A stretch of 64,000 bases of DNA from assembly GCA_018712075.1 (NCBI GenBank), contig DVHN01000045.1, positions 1-64,000 on the forward strand, read 5' to 3'. This document shows positions 1-9,822 of this stretch, piece by piece. Position numbers and translations under genes: made by a program. Each line of letters starts with the position of its first letter. The stretch's first letter is position 1. The notes beneath the pieces are model-generated. The model was given only the letters and a program-made list of their open reading frames with translations, was not told the origin of the DNA and made no database searches. This DNA comes from Candidatus Fimimorpha faecalis (lineage in GTDB: Bacteria > Bacillota > Clostridia > Lachnospirales > Lachnospiraceae).

Positions 1-1062
1 AAAAGTCTTGTAAAAAATTTAATTGATCGTAGTATAAAAGAATTAATAAATACAAAAAAAAATAAATTTAAAGATGTTGAAAATAATCTTAATAAAATAC
101 CAGATTTATATATGGAGAGACTTAAAACTGCATTGAAGGATTATCAAAAACAATTGAGAAGCATTACAAAAGAATTTCATTTAACTTGGAAGGGATTGGG
201 AGGAAAGGCACAAATTAATATTTTAGGAAGTAAAAATAGAGAATTATATTTCCAATTTTTAGATCAAATCGAAAAATTGAGCGTGGATGTTGTGCCAGTT
301 AATCAAGAGTATGCGAAGATACTTGACGGTATTCAGAATTATATTGATGCGAGATATCAGTTAGTATTAAAGCAATTAGAGGATTTTAGAGATAATTTGG
401 ATTGCTATATTAAGAAAGAACGGAAAGATAGAAAAAATAATGAAAATATAAATGATATTCTCAATTCAATAGACGACTGGGAGAAAACTATATTAACCTA
501 TATCCAAAATCAATCAGACAGTATGAAAAACGATTTGAACAATAAAAAGAAGAATATCACTGGCGTAGGAAATAATGTTGTCAATGGTATGATAACGTTA
601 AATGGAACGATAACTAATAACTTTATAAACATAATAAAAAACGATATGAAGCAATTTGTAAAAAAAGGATTACTCTTTAGCAAACGGGAATATTTAATAA
701 TTGAAGGAGAGGGGGGATTGAATGAAAAAATTGACTTGTTAGTATTAGATAATCAGCTGGAGGATAAGATAAAAACAGATATTAAATTCAATGGATCTCA
801 ACATGTATTAAAAGATACAATAAAAGGCTGGATTGTTCAGGTAAATGATTTTGATACTATATTTACTGATTTGAATGATGAAATTGAAAAAACGATGAAG
901 TCAGTGGAAGACGATTTGGATGATCATATTACTGGTAATACAGAAAAATATGAAGAGATGCTTGAAAAAGCTCATTTATGGGAACAACTGATAAAACAGT
1001 TGGACTTGGATATTCAAGGCTATTTTGTTACATCGCTGGAGCATATTGGGGATACCGATTGA
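1..1062 (+). CDS. C-terminal part of a large coiled-coil protein (5'-truncated by the window edge); possibly the partner of the downstream HerA-like ATPase
   Basis: Frame 1 is open from base 1 (KSLVKNLIDRSIKELINTKKNKFKDVENNLNKIPDLYMERLK...) to the stop at 1062, so the listed ATG at 112 is internal. The protein is K/E/N-rich and helical/coiled-coil-like. Confidence 0.7.
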   Translation, partial: KSLVKNLIDRSIKELINTKKNKFKDVENNLNKIPDLYMERLKTALKDYQKQLRSITKEFHLTWKGLGGKAQINILGSKNRELYFQFLDQIEKLSVDVVPVNQEYAKILDGIQNYIDARYQLVLKQLEDFRDNLDCYIKKERKDRKNNENINDILNSIDDWEKTILTYIQNQSDSMKNDLNNKKKNITGVGNNVVNGMITLNGTITNNFINIIKNDMKQFVKKGLLFSKREYLIIEGEGGLNEKIDLLVLDNQLEDKIKTDIKFNGSQHVLKDTIKGWIVQVNDFDTIFTDLNDEIEKTMKSVEDDLDDHITGNTEKYEEMLEKAHLWEQLIKQLDLDIQGYFVTSLEHIGDTD

Positions 1063-1115
1063 AGTCCGATTTTCTTAAGAGCGATTGAATGATACATATT
1101 ATAGAGGGTTTGTTT

Positions 1116-3971
1116 ATGGAAGAACATAATATCAGGAAACAAGTATTAGAAAATGTGAAAAGGTTTTTTGGATCAACATATAAGGAAACAGATGGAGAAA
1201 AATATGCTGCTGTTTTAGAGGGGATGGAGAGACCTTCCTTTCTAAACCAGGATGTCGATGAGCTTTGCGAAAAAGCAGCCAAGTTACTATTAAAAAAATA
1301 CAAACGAGAGCCAAGTGTTGAATATCCGTCTCAGTTGATTATAAGAAAACTTGGAAAACCTAAAATAAACGGTCAGAATAAGATGGTAGAATCAGAAAAT
1401 CAAATGGAAAAGTTGGCTTTTAAAATGGCAAACACAATGGCAGCTTATGAGGAAGAGATAGAATTCATGGTTTCGCATGGTATGGATCAGAATGGAAGTT
1501 ACGATACGATATTTGCCATATCTTCTATGAGAAAAGGAGAAGAACCGATAAAATCTTTAATACGTGGGGTCTATGGAAGAGTAGAAACTCAGTTGATTCA
1601 CGATAAAAAGAACGATTCTAAGACAATTTATGGGAAGATTTTGATTCCAACCAAAAATCGAGAAGTGAATGGGGAGGAGAGAAAAAAGGAAAGTTATGGT
1701 TCTTGGATTACAGCAGTAACTTCAGCATTGCCATCGACTCAAGAATATTGTGTGAAAGTTCGATTTATTCCAGTAGAAAAAGGGCAAGAAATTGAGCAAC
1801 GCTTAAAAGAATTGAAAGAAATACATGATCAATTAAGATTTTATTCAGAGATTGACTGGAATGACACAACTGGATTAAGTAGTAATTATGGTAGACAAGA
1901 GAACTTGATAGAGAGAATTACAGACAAAGTAAAATTAAGAAATATTATAATAGGAAGGGAAGAAAGATCTGGAAATTATTCCAGTAATTTTGGAATAACG
2001 AGAAAACAAAAGAATAAAAGAGCAGAGATGCTGATTCAGGAAATGGATCAAGAATTATACCGATTGAATCGAGCATTGCAGACACAACTTTGGAAAGTAG
2101 AAGTGATGGTAAAAGCAAATGATGAAGATGTCATTCAGACAGTTGCCTGTTCTATGTCAGGAGCATTAAAGTTGTGGGATTATGATTTAAAGTGGGATAC
2201 TGAGCCTGTAAATGCATTGATTGCAGGAACAAAAGAAGTGATTCCACTGATGATGTTTCCAACAAAGGAGTATAGTGGATTTGAGTTTATTGAAAATGAG
2301 GAATTTTCTCTTGTATCTCCTGCGGATATTACAACTGGTATTGATATTGGAAATATTACATGGAATGGTACGAAAATTTCAAACTTTTATCTTCCAATAC
2401 AAGCTCTCAATCGCCATGCCTTTATTTGTGGAATGACTGGTGCAGGAAAAACAAATACATTATTTAATGTAATAGAAAAAATGGATATTCCATTTCTTGT
2501 TATTGAGCCTGTAAAAGGTGAGTATCGCTCCTTGAAAACCTATTATCCAGATTTGAAGACTTGGGTAATGAAAGCAGAGGAAGATCGTTCTTCTGATGTG
2601 AGCATGATAAGGATTAATCCATTTTGGTTTCCTGAAAATACGAATATTGCATTTCATATTGATAGCATAAAGACAATTATTGCGTCTGCATTTGAGATGA
2701 GTGCAGCGATGCCAAATATTTTAGAGCAGTGTTTGTATCATGTATATATAAAAGCTGGATGGGATATTGCAACAAATTCCAATATTTATAAAGAGGAACT
2801 TCCTGAAGAATTTCTATATCCGACTTTTAGTAATTTACTGAAAGAAATTGATGATTATTTAGATCATGCTCAATTTGGAGATGAGGTTTTAGGAAATTAT
2901 CGTGGTGCAATGTCAACCCGTATGAAATCTTTTATTGATGGATTGAAGGGGATTTTGCTAAATACGCAAGAACATCCAAACTACGAGGAGTTCATGAATG
3001 GACGTAATATTATTGAATTAGAAGGACTAGCAGATGATGCGGATAAATGCTTAGTAATGGGTACGATCATTGTTCAATATTATGAGTATTTGAAGCTTCA
3101 CTTTAAAATTTCCGATAGACGTTTGTCCCATATTATGATTATTGAGGAAGCCCACCGACTTTTTAAAAATACGAAGAAGCAGGCGAATACTGAAAATGGT
3201 GCAGATGCAGCAGGACAATTAGTGGATTCTTTGAGTAATATTATGGCTGAAATTCGAGCATTTGGAGAAGGGTTATTAATTGTAGATCAAAGTCCTACCA
3301 AAATTGCAGAAGATGTGATTAAGAATTCTGGAACAAAAATAATACATAGAATTGATAATGAAAAAGATATAAAAATCTTGGAATCATCCTTACTTATTCC
3401 AGATGACAAAACAAGTTTACCAGCGTTATGCCAGGGAGAAGCTTTGATTCGTACAGAAGGAATGACAAGGCCATGCAAGGTGACGATGTATTGTTCCAAT
3501 ATAAAGGAACAATATTCTTTGTCAGATTCGTTCCAAAGAAAAACGTTGTCAAGTGAAGAGTTACAAATTATATCTGCAACTATGTCTATTTTGTCATCGG
3601 AAGAAGTATTAAAAATCGTTCAATATTGTATTAGGCAAGTTCTTCATGATTTAGCAGAATCGGATATGGAGAATTGGTATGAAACCGTAAAAACTTTTAT
3701 TGTGGAATTAATCTATAGATTAAATATAGTAAAAAAATATGATTTTGTCGCAGGCAGATGGAAGGTCATATATCAAATTATCTCATTAGCCATCAAACGA
3801 ATGAATGATGATTTAAGTATAAAAGAAATTGGAACAATACATTTGTTTATGATGCGAATTTTGGATTTATATTATGAGCAGCGAGATGGATATTATGTAA
3901 AAAGGGCAGCTATTGATATTCTGATAAAGTACATGTATGATAATATTATTCCAATTTTCAACAATGGATAA
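1116..3971 (+). CDS. HerA/FtsK-type (DUF87-like) P-loop ATPase, ~950 aa
   Basis: Walker A GMTGAGKTNT, Walker B LSHIMIIEEAHRLF, followed by the EIRAFGEGLLIVDQSPTKIAEDVIKNSGTKIIHRI segment typical of HerA-like ATPases. ATG at 1116 (MEEHNIRK) is preferred over 1089. Confidence 0.85.
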   Translation: MEEHNIRKQVLENVKRFFGSTYKETDGEKYAAVLEGMERPSFLNQDVDELCEKAAKLLLKKYKREPSVEYPSQLIIRKLGKPKINGQNKMVESENQMEKLAFKMANTMAAYEEEIEFMVSHGMDQNGSYDTIFAISSMRKGEEPIKSLIRGVYGRVETQLIHDKKNDSKTIYGKILIPTKNREVNGEERKKESYGSWITAVTSALPSTQEYCVKVRFIPVEKGQEIEQRLKELKEIHDQLRFYSEIDWNDTTGLSSNYGRQENLIERITDKVKLRNIIIGREERSGNYSSNFGITRKQKNKRAEMLIQEMDQELYRLNRALQTQLWKVEVMVKANDEDVIQTVACSMSGALKLWDYDLKWDTEPVNALIAGTKEVIPLMMFPTKEYSGFEFIENEEFSLVSPADITTGIDIGNITWNGTKISNFYLPIQALNRHAFICGMTGAGKTNTLFNVIEKMDIPFLVIEPVKGEYRSLKTYYPDLKTWVMKAEEDRSSDVSMIRINPFWFPENTNIAFHIDSIKTIIASAFEMSAAMPNILEQCLYHVYIKAGWDIATNSNIYKEELPEEFLYPTFSNLLKEIDDYLDHAQFGDEVLGNYRGAMSTRMKSFIDGLKGILLNTQEHPNYEEFMNGRNIIELEGLADDADKCLVMGTIIVQYYEYLKLHFKISDRRLSHIMIIEEAHRLFKNTKKQANTENGADAAGQLVDSLSNIMAEIRAFGEGLLIVDQSPTKIAEDVIKNSGTKIIHRIDNEKDIKILESSLLIPDDKTSLPALCQGEALIRTEGMTRPCKVTMYCSNIKEQYSLSDSFQRKTLSSEELQIISATMSILSSEEVLKIVQYCIRQVLHDLAESDMENWYETVKTFIVELIYRLNIVKKYDFVAGRWKVIYQIISLAIKRMNDDLSIKEIGTIHLFMMRILDLYYEQRDGYYVKRAAIDILIKYMYDNIIPIFNNG

Positions 3972-4024
3972 AGTAAAAATGGAAGGATACTGGTACTTGT
4001 ATAAAAGAAAATGGAGGTAGTGAT

Positions 4025-4453
4025 ATGGATTTAACGAGATTTCATGAAGCACAAAGGTATGCGTATCAGTCAGCATTGACGGAAATCAGAAATGGTAAAA
4101 AATGCAGCTGTTGGATGTGGTATATTTTTCCGCAGATTGCCGGATTAGGACGCAGCAGCACAGCCCAGTATTATGCAATTGCTAATTTGGAGGAAGCAAT
4201 CGCATATCGAAATGATGATATTTTAGGAGGTCGTTTAATCGAGATTTCAAAAGCTTTGCTAGAGTTAGAATCCGACGATGCCTATGTTATTTTTGGTTCA
4301 CCAGATAATATGAAATTAAAATCTTCTATGACGTTGTTTGCATTGGCAGATCCAGATCAGGAAGTTTTCCAAAAAGTATTGGATAAATTTTTTCATGGAG
4401 AGCGGGATAGGAAAACAATTCAATTAGTCAGTAAGAACGGTAATATAAAGTAA
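4025..4453 (+). CDS. DUF1810 family protein
   Basis: Family-typical sequence: FHEAQRYAYQSALTEIRNGKKCSCWMWYIFPQIAGLGRSSTAQYYAI...; RBS GGAGG upstream. Confidence 0.85.
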   Translation: MDLTRFHEAQRYAYQSALTEIRNGKKCSCWMWYIFPQIAGLGRSSTAQYYAIANLEEAIAYRNDDILGGRLIEISKALLELESDDAYVIFGSPDNMKLKSSMTLFALADPDQEVFQKVLDKFFHGERDRKTIQLVSKNGNIK

Positions 4454-4555
4454 AATGGGAAATAGAGAAGTGATTGATTGAAGGAAATGAAACAATTGAA
4501 TGAAGCGATCATGATTAATTGAGGTAGATATATGGAGAAAGAAGAGGTGAAGCAT

Positions 4556-5275
4556 ATGGAACATAAAATGTATGATATACATATGCATATTGTGCCAGGA
4601 GTGGATGATGGGTCTTGGAGTCTGGATATGTCCTATTCCATGCTTTATATGGCATATGAGCAGGGAATTCGGAAAATTATTGCAACTCCGCACAGTAGTG
4701 CCTATGACCGAGATTATGAATCTACAATTTCCGCTTTTCAACAGCTGAAGGAACAAAAACAAAAGTGGCTGGAGGTGGAGTTATATCTTGGATGTGAAGT
4801 GAACTGTAATAGAAAAAACATGCAAAGTATTTTGGGAAAATTACAGTCAGGAATTTATCCATCTCTAAATCAAACTCCATATGTACTGACGGAATTTTCT
4901 ACAAGGATCGGTCGGGATGAAGCCATCTTTTGTACAATGGAACTATTAAATGCTGGATGGATTCCAGTTCTGGCTCATCTCGAACGATATAAACAGTTAT
5001 TTGCAGATGAAACTGTCCATGAGTTAAAAAAGAATGGCTGTTTGATTCAGATGAATCTATACAGCGTGTTTGATGAGGGAGATGAAAAAATTCAGCAAAA
5101 TGCTCTCTATTTGATACAGCAGAAGTTAGTAGATTTTCTGGGTACAGATGCACATCGTATGAATCATAGACCTCCAAGTGCAGAAGATGGATTGAGGTTT
5201 TTATACACTAATTTTGAGAAAGAATATATTGATAAAATTGCATTTGGCAATGCAGAACAACAATTGTTTGGGTAA
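4556..5275 (+). CDS. PHP-domain tyrosine-protein phosphatase (CpsB/YwqE type)
   Basis: DIHMHIVPGVDDGSWSLDMSYSML, ATPH, and a C-terminal GTDAHR motif. Confidence 0.85.
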   Translation: MEHKMYDIHMHIVPGVDDGSWSLDMSYSMLYMAYEQGIRKIIATPHSSAYDRDYESTISAFQQLKEQKQKWLEVELYLGCEVNCNRKNMQSILGKLQSGIYPSLNQTPYVLTEFSTRIGRDEAIFCTMELLNAGWIPVLAHLERYKQLFADETVHELKKNGCLIQMNLYSVFDEGDEKIQQNALYLIQQKLVDFLGTDAHRMNHRPPSAEDGLRFLYTNFEKEYIDKIAFGNAEQQLFG

Positions 5276-5297
5276 CGTATAGAAGGAGGAATGGACA

Positions 5298-5735
5298 ATG
5301 AAAGTATATTTAATTAGTAATTCGGAACGAAATCTGGATGAGGTAATCGCACATATTAATTTTGATATGGTTCTAGTAAATGATGGACATTTTTCATCCA
5401 AAACAGCCTTTTGGATGAGATGGTGTAACGATGAGAGTAACGAGAGAATCTATCATAAGTTTGACCAATTTTTTAAAATGCAGGATAAGAATGTTTTTCT
5501 TACGCAAGGTATTTTTGTTCCAGAACGGTGGTTATGGGAAGGTTTCTACGAAAATATTTTAATTTGCGGAGCTGAAGAAGATCTTATGGCTTATGCCAGG
5601 GCATTGCTTTTTCACAATCCAGCGTCTGCTCCAAAGACGTTTCCAGTTGGTAGTGTTTACAAATTAGATATCGAAAGAGCTGAGAATCAGTTAAAAGTTA
5701 GAACCCATGGTTTTTTGTATCACGCTACACTGTAA
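5298..5735 (+). CDS. hypothetical protein (145 aa)
   Basis: RBS AGAAGGAGGA before the ATG; ORF packed between PHP phosphatase and metallophosphoesterase genes. Confidence 0.7.
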   Translation: MKVYLISNSERNLDEVIAHINFDMVLVNDGHFSSKTAFWMRWCNDESNERIYHKFDQFFKMQDKNVFLTQGIFVPERWLWEGFYENILICGAEEDLMAYARALLFHNPASAPKTFPVGSVYKLDIERAENQLKVRTHGFLYHATL

Positions 5736-5761
5736 TGGAAGTTTACTGGGGAAAAAGAGGT

Positions 5762-6943
5762 ATGGAATTAAAAGTTAAGTTTTTTGAGCAAGGAACAATG
5801 GATGGCAGTTATTGTTTCTATGCACCTGGATGCGTGGTAGGTTTTCTTTCTTGGGCAGATGAAGATGGAGCATTGAAGAATTGGATACCATTTGGGTATA
5901 TTCCGTTGGATGCCTATGGAAGGGGGAGTGTGAGGCTGCTGGGTGGACGAGGAATTCCACCAGCAGCGACGCATATCTATGTTAGAGCAGTTCAAGATGA
6001 TTTGACACAGTGGAGAGAAAGTTTGATTCCGATTCCACAAGAATGTAGGACGTTACCAATGCAGGAGGAGATCCATTTTTGTGTAATGAGTGATTTGCAT
6101 CTTTCTACTAAGATGGGAACAGTTATGCAAGCATTTTCTATGGCAAAGGGAGCAGATGCACTTCTTCTTGCTGGAGACATGACGAATGATGGAACAAAAC
6201 ATCAGTATGACTTACTAAAAAACTGTCTAAGTAGTATTCTTCCTAAAACGCCAGTTTTTTCAGTAATCGGAAATCATGATATACCGAAAATATCACCAGA
6301 TCAAAAAGAACAAAGTGACACGGAGCATTATTATAGATTTCAAAAATGGCTTTTGGAAGGGACAGAAAGAAAGGTGCCAGATATAGAGTATGGACCAGAT
6401 GGAGCCTATGCTGTTCGATTGGGAAAAGTGGAGGTAATTGGGCTTCAGGTGGTTACGAATCAGAGAAAATTTTTGTTTAAAGAAGGACGGCAGCTTGAAT
6501 GGTTAGACCAGCATTTGGCCAAAAACCAGCAATTATCCTGGCATTTAATTCTCTGTCATGCTCCGTTGCTTCATCATAATCCGAAGAGAGAAGCAGAAAC
6601 GAATCATCCATATTTAAATCGAGATCAGCAGCTCCAAGAGATTGTGGATCGGTATGGAAGAGTAATTTTTATTTCTGGACATACCCACTTATCTATGGAT
6701 AATCTCGATGGATGTGTGGAATGGGAGAAAAATTCTTATAATCTCTATGTAAATGATGGAAGTATCCGACCGACAGATTTGCTTTCTAATGAGATAATTC
6801 AGCCATCTGAATGGAAAAATGGAACTGTGTTAGATATTAGAATTTGTGATGCAGAAGTGGAAATTATAACTCGCTCTGTTCGAGATGGAAAAAGTCATGC
6901 GAGAGGATATTATCGAGTAAAAAAGGGAGATATTAAGAGATAG
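5762..6943 (+). CDS. metallophosphoesterase with an N-terminal ~100-aa beta-rich domain
   Basis: Calcineurin-like motifs: SDLHLSTKMG, LLLAGDMTND, VIGNHD, ILCHAPLLHH, ISGHTHL. Confidence 0.88.
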   Translation: MELKVKFFEQGTMDGSYCFYAPGCVVGFLSWADEDGALKNWIPFGYIPLDAYGRGSVRLLGGRGIPPAATHIYVRAVQDDLTQWRESLIPIPQECRTLPMQEEIHFCVMSDLHLSTKMGTVMQAFSMAKGADALLLAGDMTNDGTKHQYDLLKNCLSSILPKTPVFSVIGNHDIPKISPDQKEQSDTEHYYRFQKWLLEGTERKVPDIEYGPDGAYAVRLGKVEVIGLQVVTNQRKFLFKEGRQLEWLDQHLAKNQQLSWHLILCHAPLLHHNPKREAETNHPYLNRDQQLQEIVDRYGRVIFISGHTHLSMDNLDGCVEWEKNSYNLYVNDGSIRPTDLLSNEIIQPSEWKNGTVLDIRICDAEVEIITRSVRDGKSHARGYYRVKKGDIKR

Positions 6944-6960
6944 AAAGAGATCATGAAAAG

Positions 6961-7029
6961 AGACTGTGGAGGGCAGTATAAGAATGTTTTAAACAGAATT
7001 TATACTGTAATCTCTGGCAGTCTTTTTTG
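6961..7029 (+). terminator. intrinsic terminator after the metallophosphoesterase gene
   Basis: AGACTG...CAGTATAA...TTATACTG...CAGTCTTTTTTG nested stems plus T-tract. Confidence 0.75.
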
Positions 7030-7053
7030 TTAGAAAAATATTGATTATGAAGT

Positions 7054-7545
7054 TTATGCAATGATTTTTTCCATAATATAATCATCCATTACAAATCCAT
7101 TTCCGATATCGGCTACTTGGTCTTTTACGGTCAGGAAGCCTTTCTTTTTGTATACGGCGATACTATGTTCATTGTTTTTATTAACGGTTAAGTAAATAGA
7201 AGATAATCCAAGCTCACGTGCGATTTGCTCGATAAATTGAAGCATTTGACTGGCATATCCATGATTACGTGCTTCTTGTTTGAGATAGAGTTTGCTTAAA
7301 AATAGTTTTTCTTTTTCAGGGTGCAATCCAATATATCCAATAATATTGTCATTTAATTGGACAAGGTAGTATAGATATCCATCTGCAATTTGTTCTGTCA
7401 TAGGTTGTTTCGATTGAAGTTTCTCAACCATATAGTCAATTTGCTCGTTGCTTAAAATACATGGAAAATATTCATGCCAAATTTCATTTGCAGTAGCTGC
7501 AAGTAGTTCAATGTCAGTTTCGGATTGTATTTTTTGAAAAGTCAT
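7054..7545 (-). CDS. GNAT family N-acetyltransferase
   Basis: LYLKQEARNHGYASQMLQFIEQIARELGLSSIYLTVNKNNEHSIAVYKKKGF. Confidence 0.85.
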   Translation of the reverse strand: MTFQKIQSETDIELLAATANEIWHEYFPCILSNEQIDYMVEKLQSKQPMTEQIADGYLYYLVQLNDNIIGYIGLHPEKEKLFLSKLYLKQEARNHGYASQMLQFIEQIARELGLSSIYLTVNKNNEHSIAVYKKKGFLTVKDQVADIGNGFVMDDYIMEKIIA

Positions 7546-7659
7546 GTTTTCTGCCTCCTTTTATAAGTTTACTTTATTACAAAGTTTGGAAACCGTCAAG
7601 CCCAGATAATTGGATTGAGATTGTTATATCTGCAAATAATATTAACTATACTTGTAGTA

Positions 7660-7692
7660 TTACATTTACATAAACTTTACAAAGTTTATACA
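7660..7692 (+). promoter_or_regulatory. putative PhoB/PhoP box upstream of pstS
   Basis: TTACA at 7666-7670 and 7677-7681 and ATACA at 7688-7692, each 11 bp apart; overlaps the dyad AAACTTT-AC-AAAGTTT. Confidence 0.5.
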
Positions 7693-7870
7693 AATTCTTG
7701 ATAGCTGCATAAGGAATGCTCTGATAAATTAAGAATCGTAATCAGACAGAGCTGCTAACAAAATTTGGCAGGCAGATGTTTGATAATAAATAGAAAACAA
7801 AAGCACAATATATCATAAAGGTAATCCAATATGCGATTGCCGAGCACAAAATCAATTTGGAGGAATTATT

Positions 7871-8728
7871 ATGAAAAAGAAAAATGTAGTATTGGCAGCA
7901 GTAGCGGCAGCAGTGGTAACAATGGTTGCAGGATGTGGAAATCAGGCAGCTAACAACACAAGCCAGGGAGATGGTTCTCAAACTACAGGCAAAGTAACTG
8001 GTTCTTTTACAATGGCAGGCTCCACTTCTATGGAAAAGATGGCAAGAGCGACCAACGAAGTATTTATGAATACATACCCAGGTACAAATGTAACTGCAGA
8101 ATTCATTGGTTCTGGTGCTGGTATTGAGTCTGTTTTATCGGGCAGTGCGAAGGTAGCAAATGTATCCAGAAATTTAACGGATGAAGAAAAAGCAGAAGGA
8201 ATTGTAGAAAATATTGTAGCAATTGACGGAATTGGAGTTGTTGTTAATCCATCCAATGAAGTAGACGATTTAACAAAGGAACAGTTAGCAGATATTTATA
8301 CAGGTGAAATTAAAAACTGGAGTGAAGTAGGCGGAAGCGATGAACCAATTGTAGTAATTGGACGTGAAGCATCTTCTGGAACAAGAGAGGCATTTGAATC
8401 TATTTTAGAGTTAGAAGAATGCAGCTACAGTAATGAATTGGATAATACAGGAGCTGTTATTGCAAAGGTAAGTGCAGTAAAGGGTGCAATTGGATATGTT
8501 TCTTTAGATGTTATTGATGATTCTGTTAAGGCATTAAAAATGGATGGAGTAGAAGCAACCGCAGAAAATATTAAGAATGGAACTTATTTCTTACAGCGTC
8601 CATTTGTTATGGGAACAAAGGGTGAAATCGAAGAACAAGAAGACATCATTCAGGCATATTTTGAATTTTTACAGTCTGACGAAGGAAAGGCTGTTATTGA
8701 GCAGGTAGGTTTAATTACTGTAGATTAA
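7871..8728 (+). CDS. pstS: phosphate ABC transporter substrate-binding lipoprotein PstS
   Basis: Lipobox VAGCG; TMAGSTSMEKMA, FIGSGAGIESV, VIGREASSGTREAFE. Confidence 0.93.
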   Translation: MKKKNVVLAAVAAAVVTMVAGCGNQAANNTSQGDGSQTTGKVTGSFTMAGSTSMEKMARATNEVFMNTYPGTNVTAEFIGSGAGIESVLSGSAKVANVSRNLTDEEKAEGIVENIVAIDGIGVVVNPSNEVDDLTKEQLADIYTGEIKNWSEVGGSDEPIVVIGREASSGTREAFESILELEECSYSNELDNTGAVIAKVSAVKGAIGYVSLDVIDDSVKALKMDGVEATAENIKNGTYFLQRPFVMGTKGEIEEQEDIIQAYFEFLQSDEGKAVIEQVGLITVD

Positions 8729-8861
8729 TGAAAAACTATGTAAAGTAATAGAAGGTAACTGGATTCCAGAATGTATTCTGATGAATACAATTTCTGGAAT
8801 CTTGGCAAAGGATTGGTAAGTTGCAAGTTCTCATATGGGAATTTAGGAAAGGATGAAAATA

Positions 8862-9791
8862 ATGGCGAATAGTGTCAGTGTTATGAGTAAGGGAAGTGCA
8901 GGAAAAAAAGCATCGGAGAGAATTGCGGAAATTATCTTTGTAGTCTGTGCTTTTGCAGCGGTTGCAGCGGTTGCTTCCATTACACTTTATATGATTATTA
9001 GTGGTACGCCAGCATTGTTTCAAGTTGGACTTGTAGATATTTTATTCTCATCAACTTGGAATCCAACTGGAACTGTACCAGAATATGGAATTTTAAATGT
9101 TATTTTAACATCAATTGTAGGAACCGCAGCAGCAGTTTTGATTGGAGTACCAATTGGAGTATTGACCGCAGTGTTTTTAGCGGAGACGGCGCCAAAACGT
9201 TTGGCATCGATTGTTCGACCAGCAGTAGAATTATTAGCAGGTATTCCATCCGTTGTATACGGACTTTTAGGACTTTTGATATTAAATCCAATTATGTATA
9301 AACTGGAACTTCTCATTTATAGCGGAGACCCTTCTCATGAATTCACAGGCGGGGCAAATTTACTTTCAGCAGTTTTGGTACTTGCAATTATGATTTTACC
9401 AACTGTAATTAATATTAGTGAATCTGCAATCCGTGCGGTTCCAGATCATTTAAGAAGCAGTTCCCTTGCATTAGGAGCAACTAAGATTCAGACAATTTTC
9501 AAAGTAGTGCTGCCGGCAGCTCGTTCAGGAATTGCAGCAGCAGTTGTGTTAGGAGTCGGAAGAGCCGTTGGAGAGGCAATGGCGATCAGCCTTGTGTCAG
9601 GAAGTGTAGCAAACTTCCCACTTCCATTTAATTCCGTACGTTTCTTAACAACTGCAATCGTAAGTGAAATGTCCTATTCTTCTGGTTTGCATAGGCAGGT
9701 ATTGTTTACGATTGGACTTGTATTGTTCTTATTCATTATGATAATTAATGTTGTAGTAAGCAGAATATTGAAAAAAGGAACAGAGGAATAA
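8862..9791 (+). CDS. pstC: phosphate ABC transporter permease PstC
   Basis: PstC family sequence (WNPTGTVPEYGI..., AGIPSVVYGLLGL); gene order. Confidence 0.93.
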   Translation: MANSVSVMSKGSAGKKASERIAEIIFVVCAFAAVAAVASITLYMIISGTPALFQVGLVDILFSSTWNPTGTVPEYGILNVILTSIVGTAAAVLIGVPIGVLTAVFLAETAPKRLASIVRPAVELLAGIPSVVYGLLGLLILNPIMYKLELLIYSGDPSHEFTGGANLLSAVLVLAIMILPTVINISESAIRAVPDHLRSSSLALGATKIQTIFKVVLPAARSGIAAAVVLGVGRAVGEAMAISLVSGSVANFPLPFNSVRFLTTAIVSEMSYSSGLHRQVLFTIGLVLFLFIMIINVVVSRILKKGTEE

Positions 9792-9822
9792 TAGCAGCGG
9801 ATTATTAGGAAAGGAAACCGAT

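Noticed and set aside
9056-9301. Overlapping ORFs inside pstC on both strands
   Set aside because: Alternative-frame shadows of a clear PstC; low-complexity composition and no RBS.
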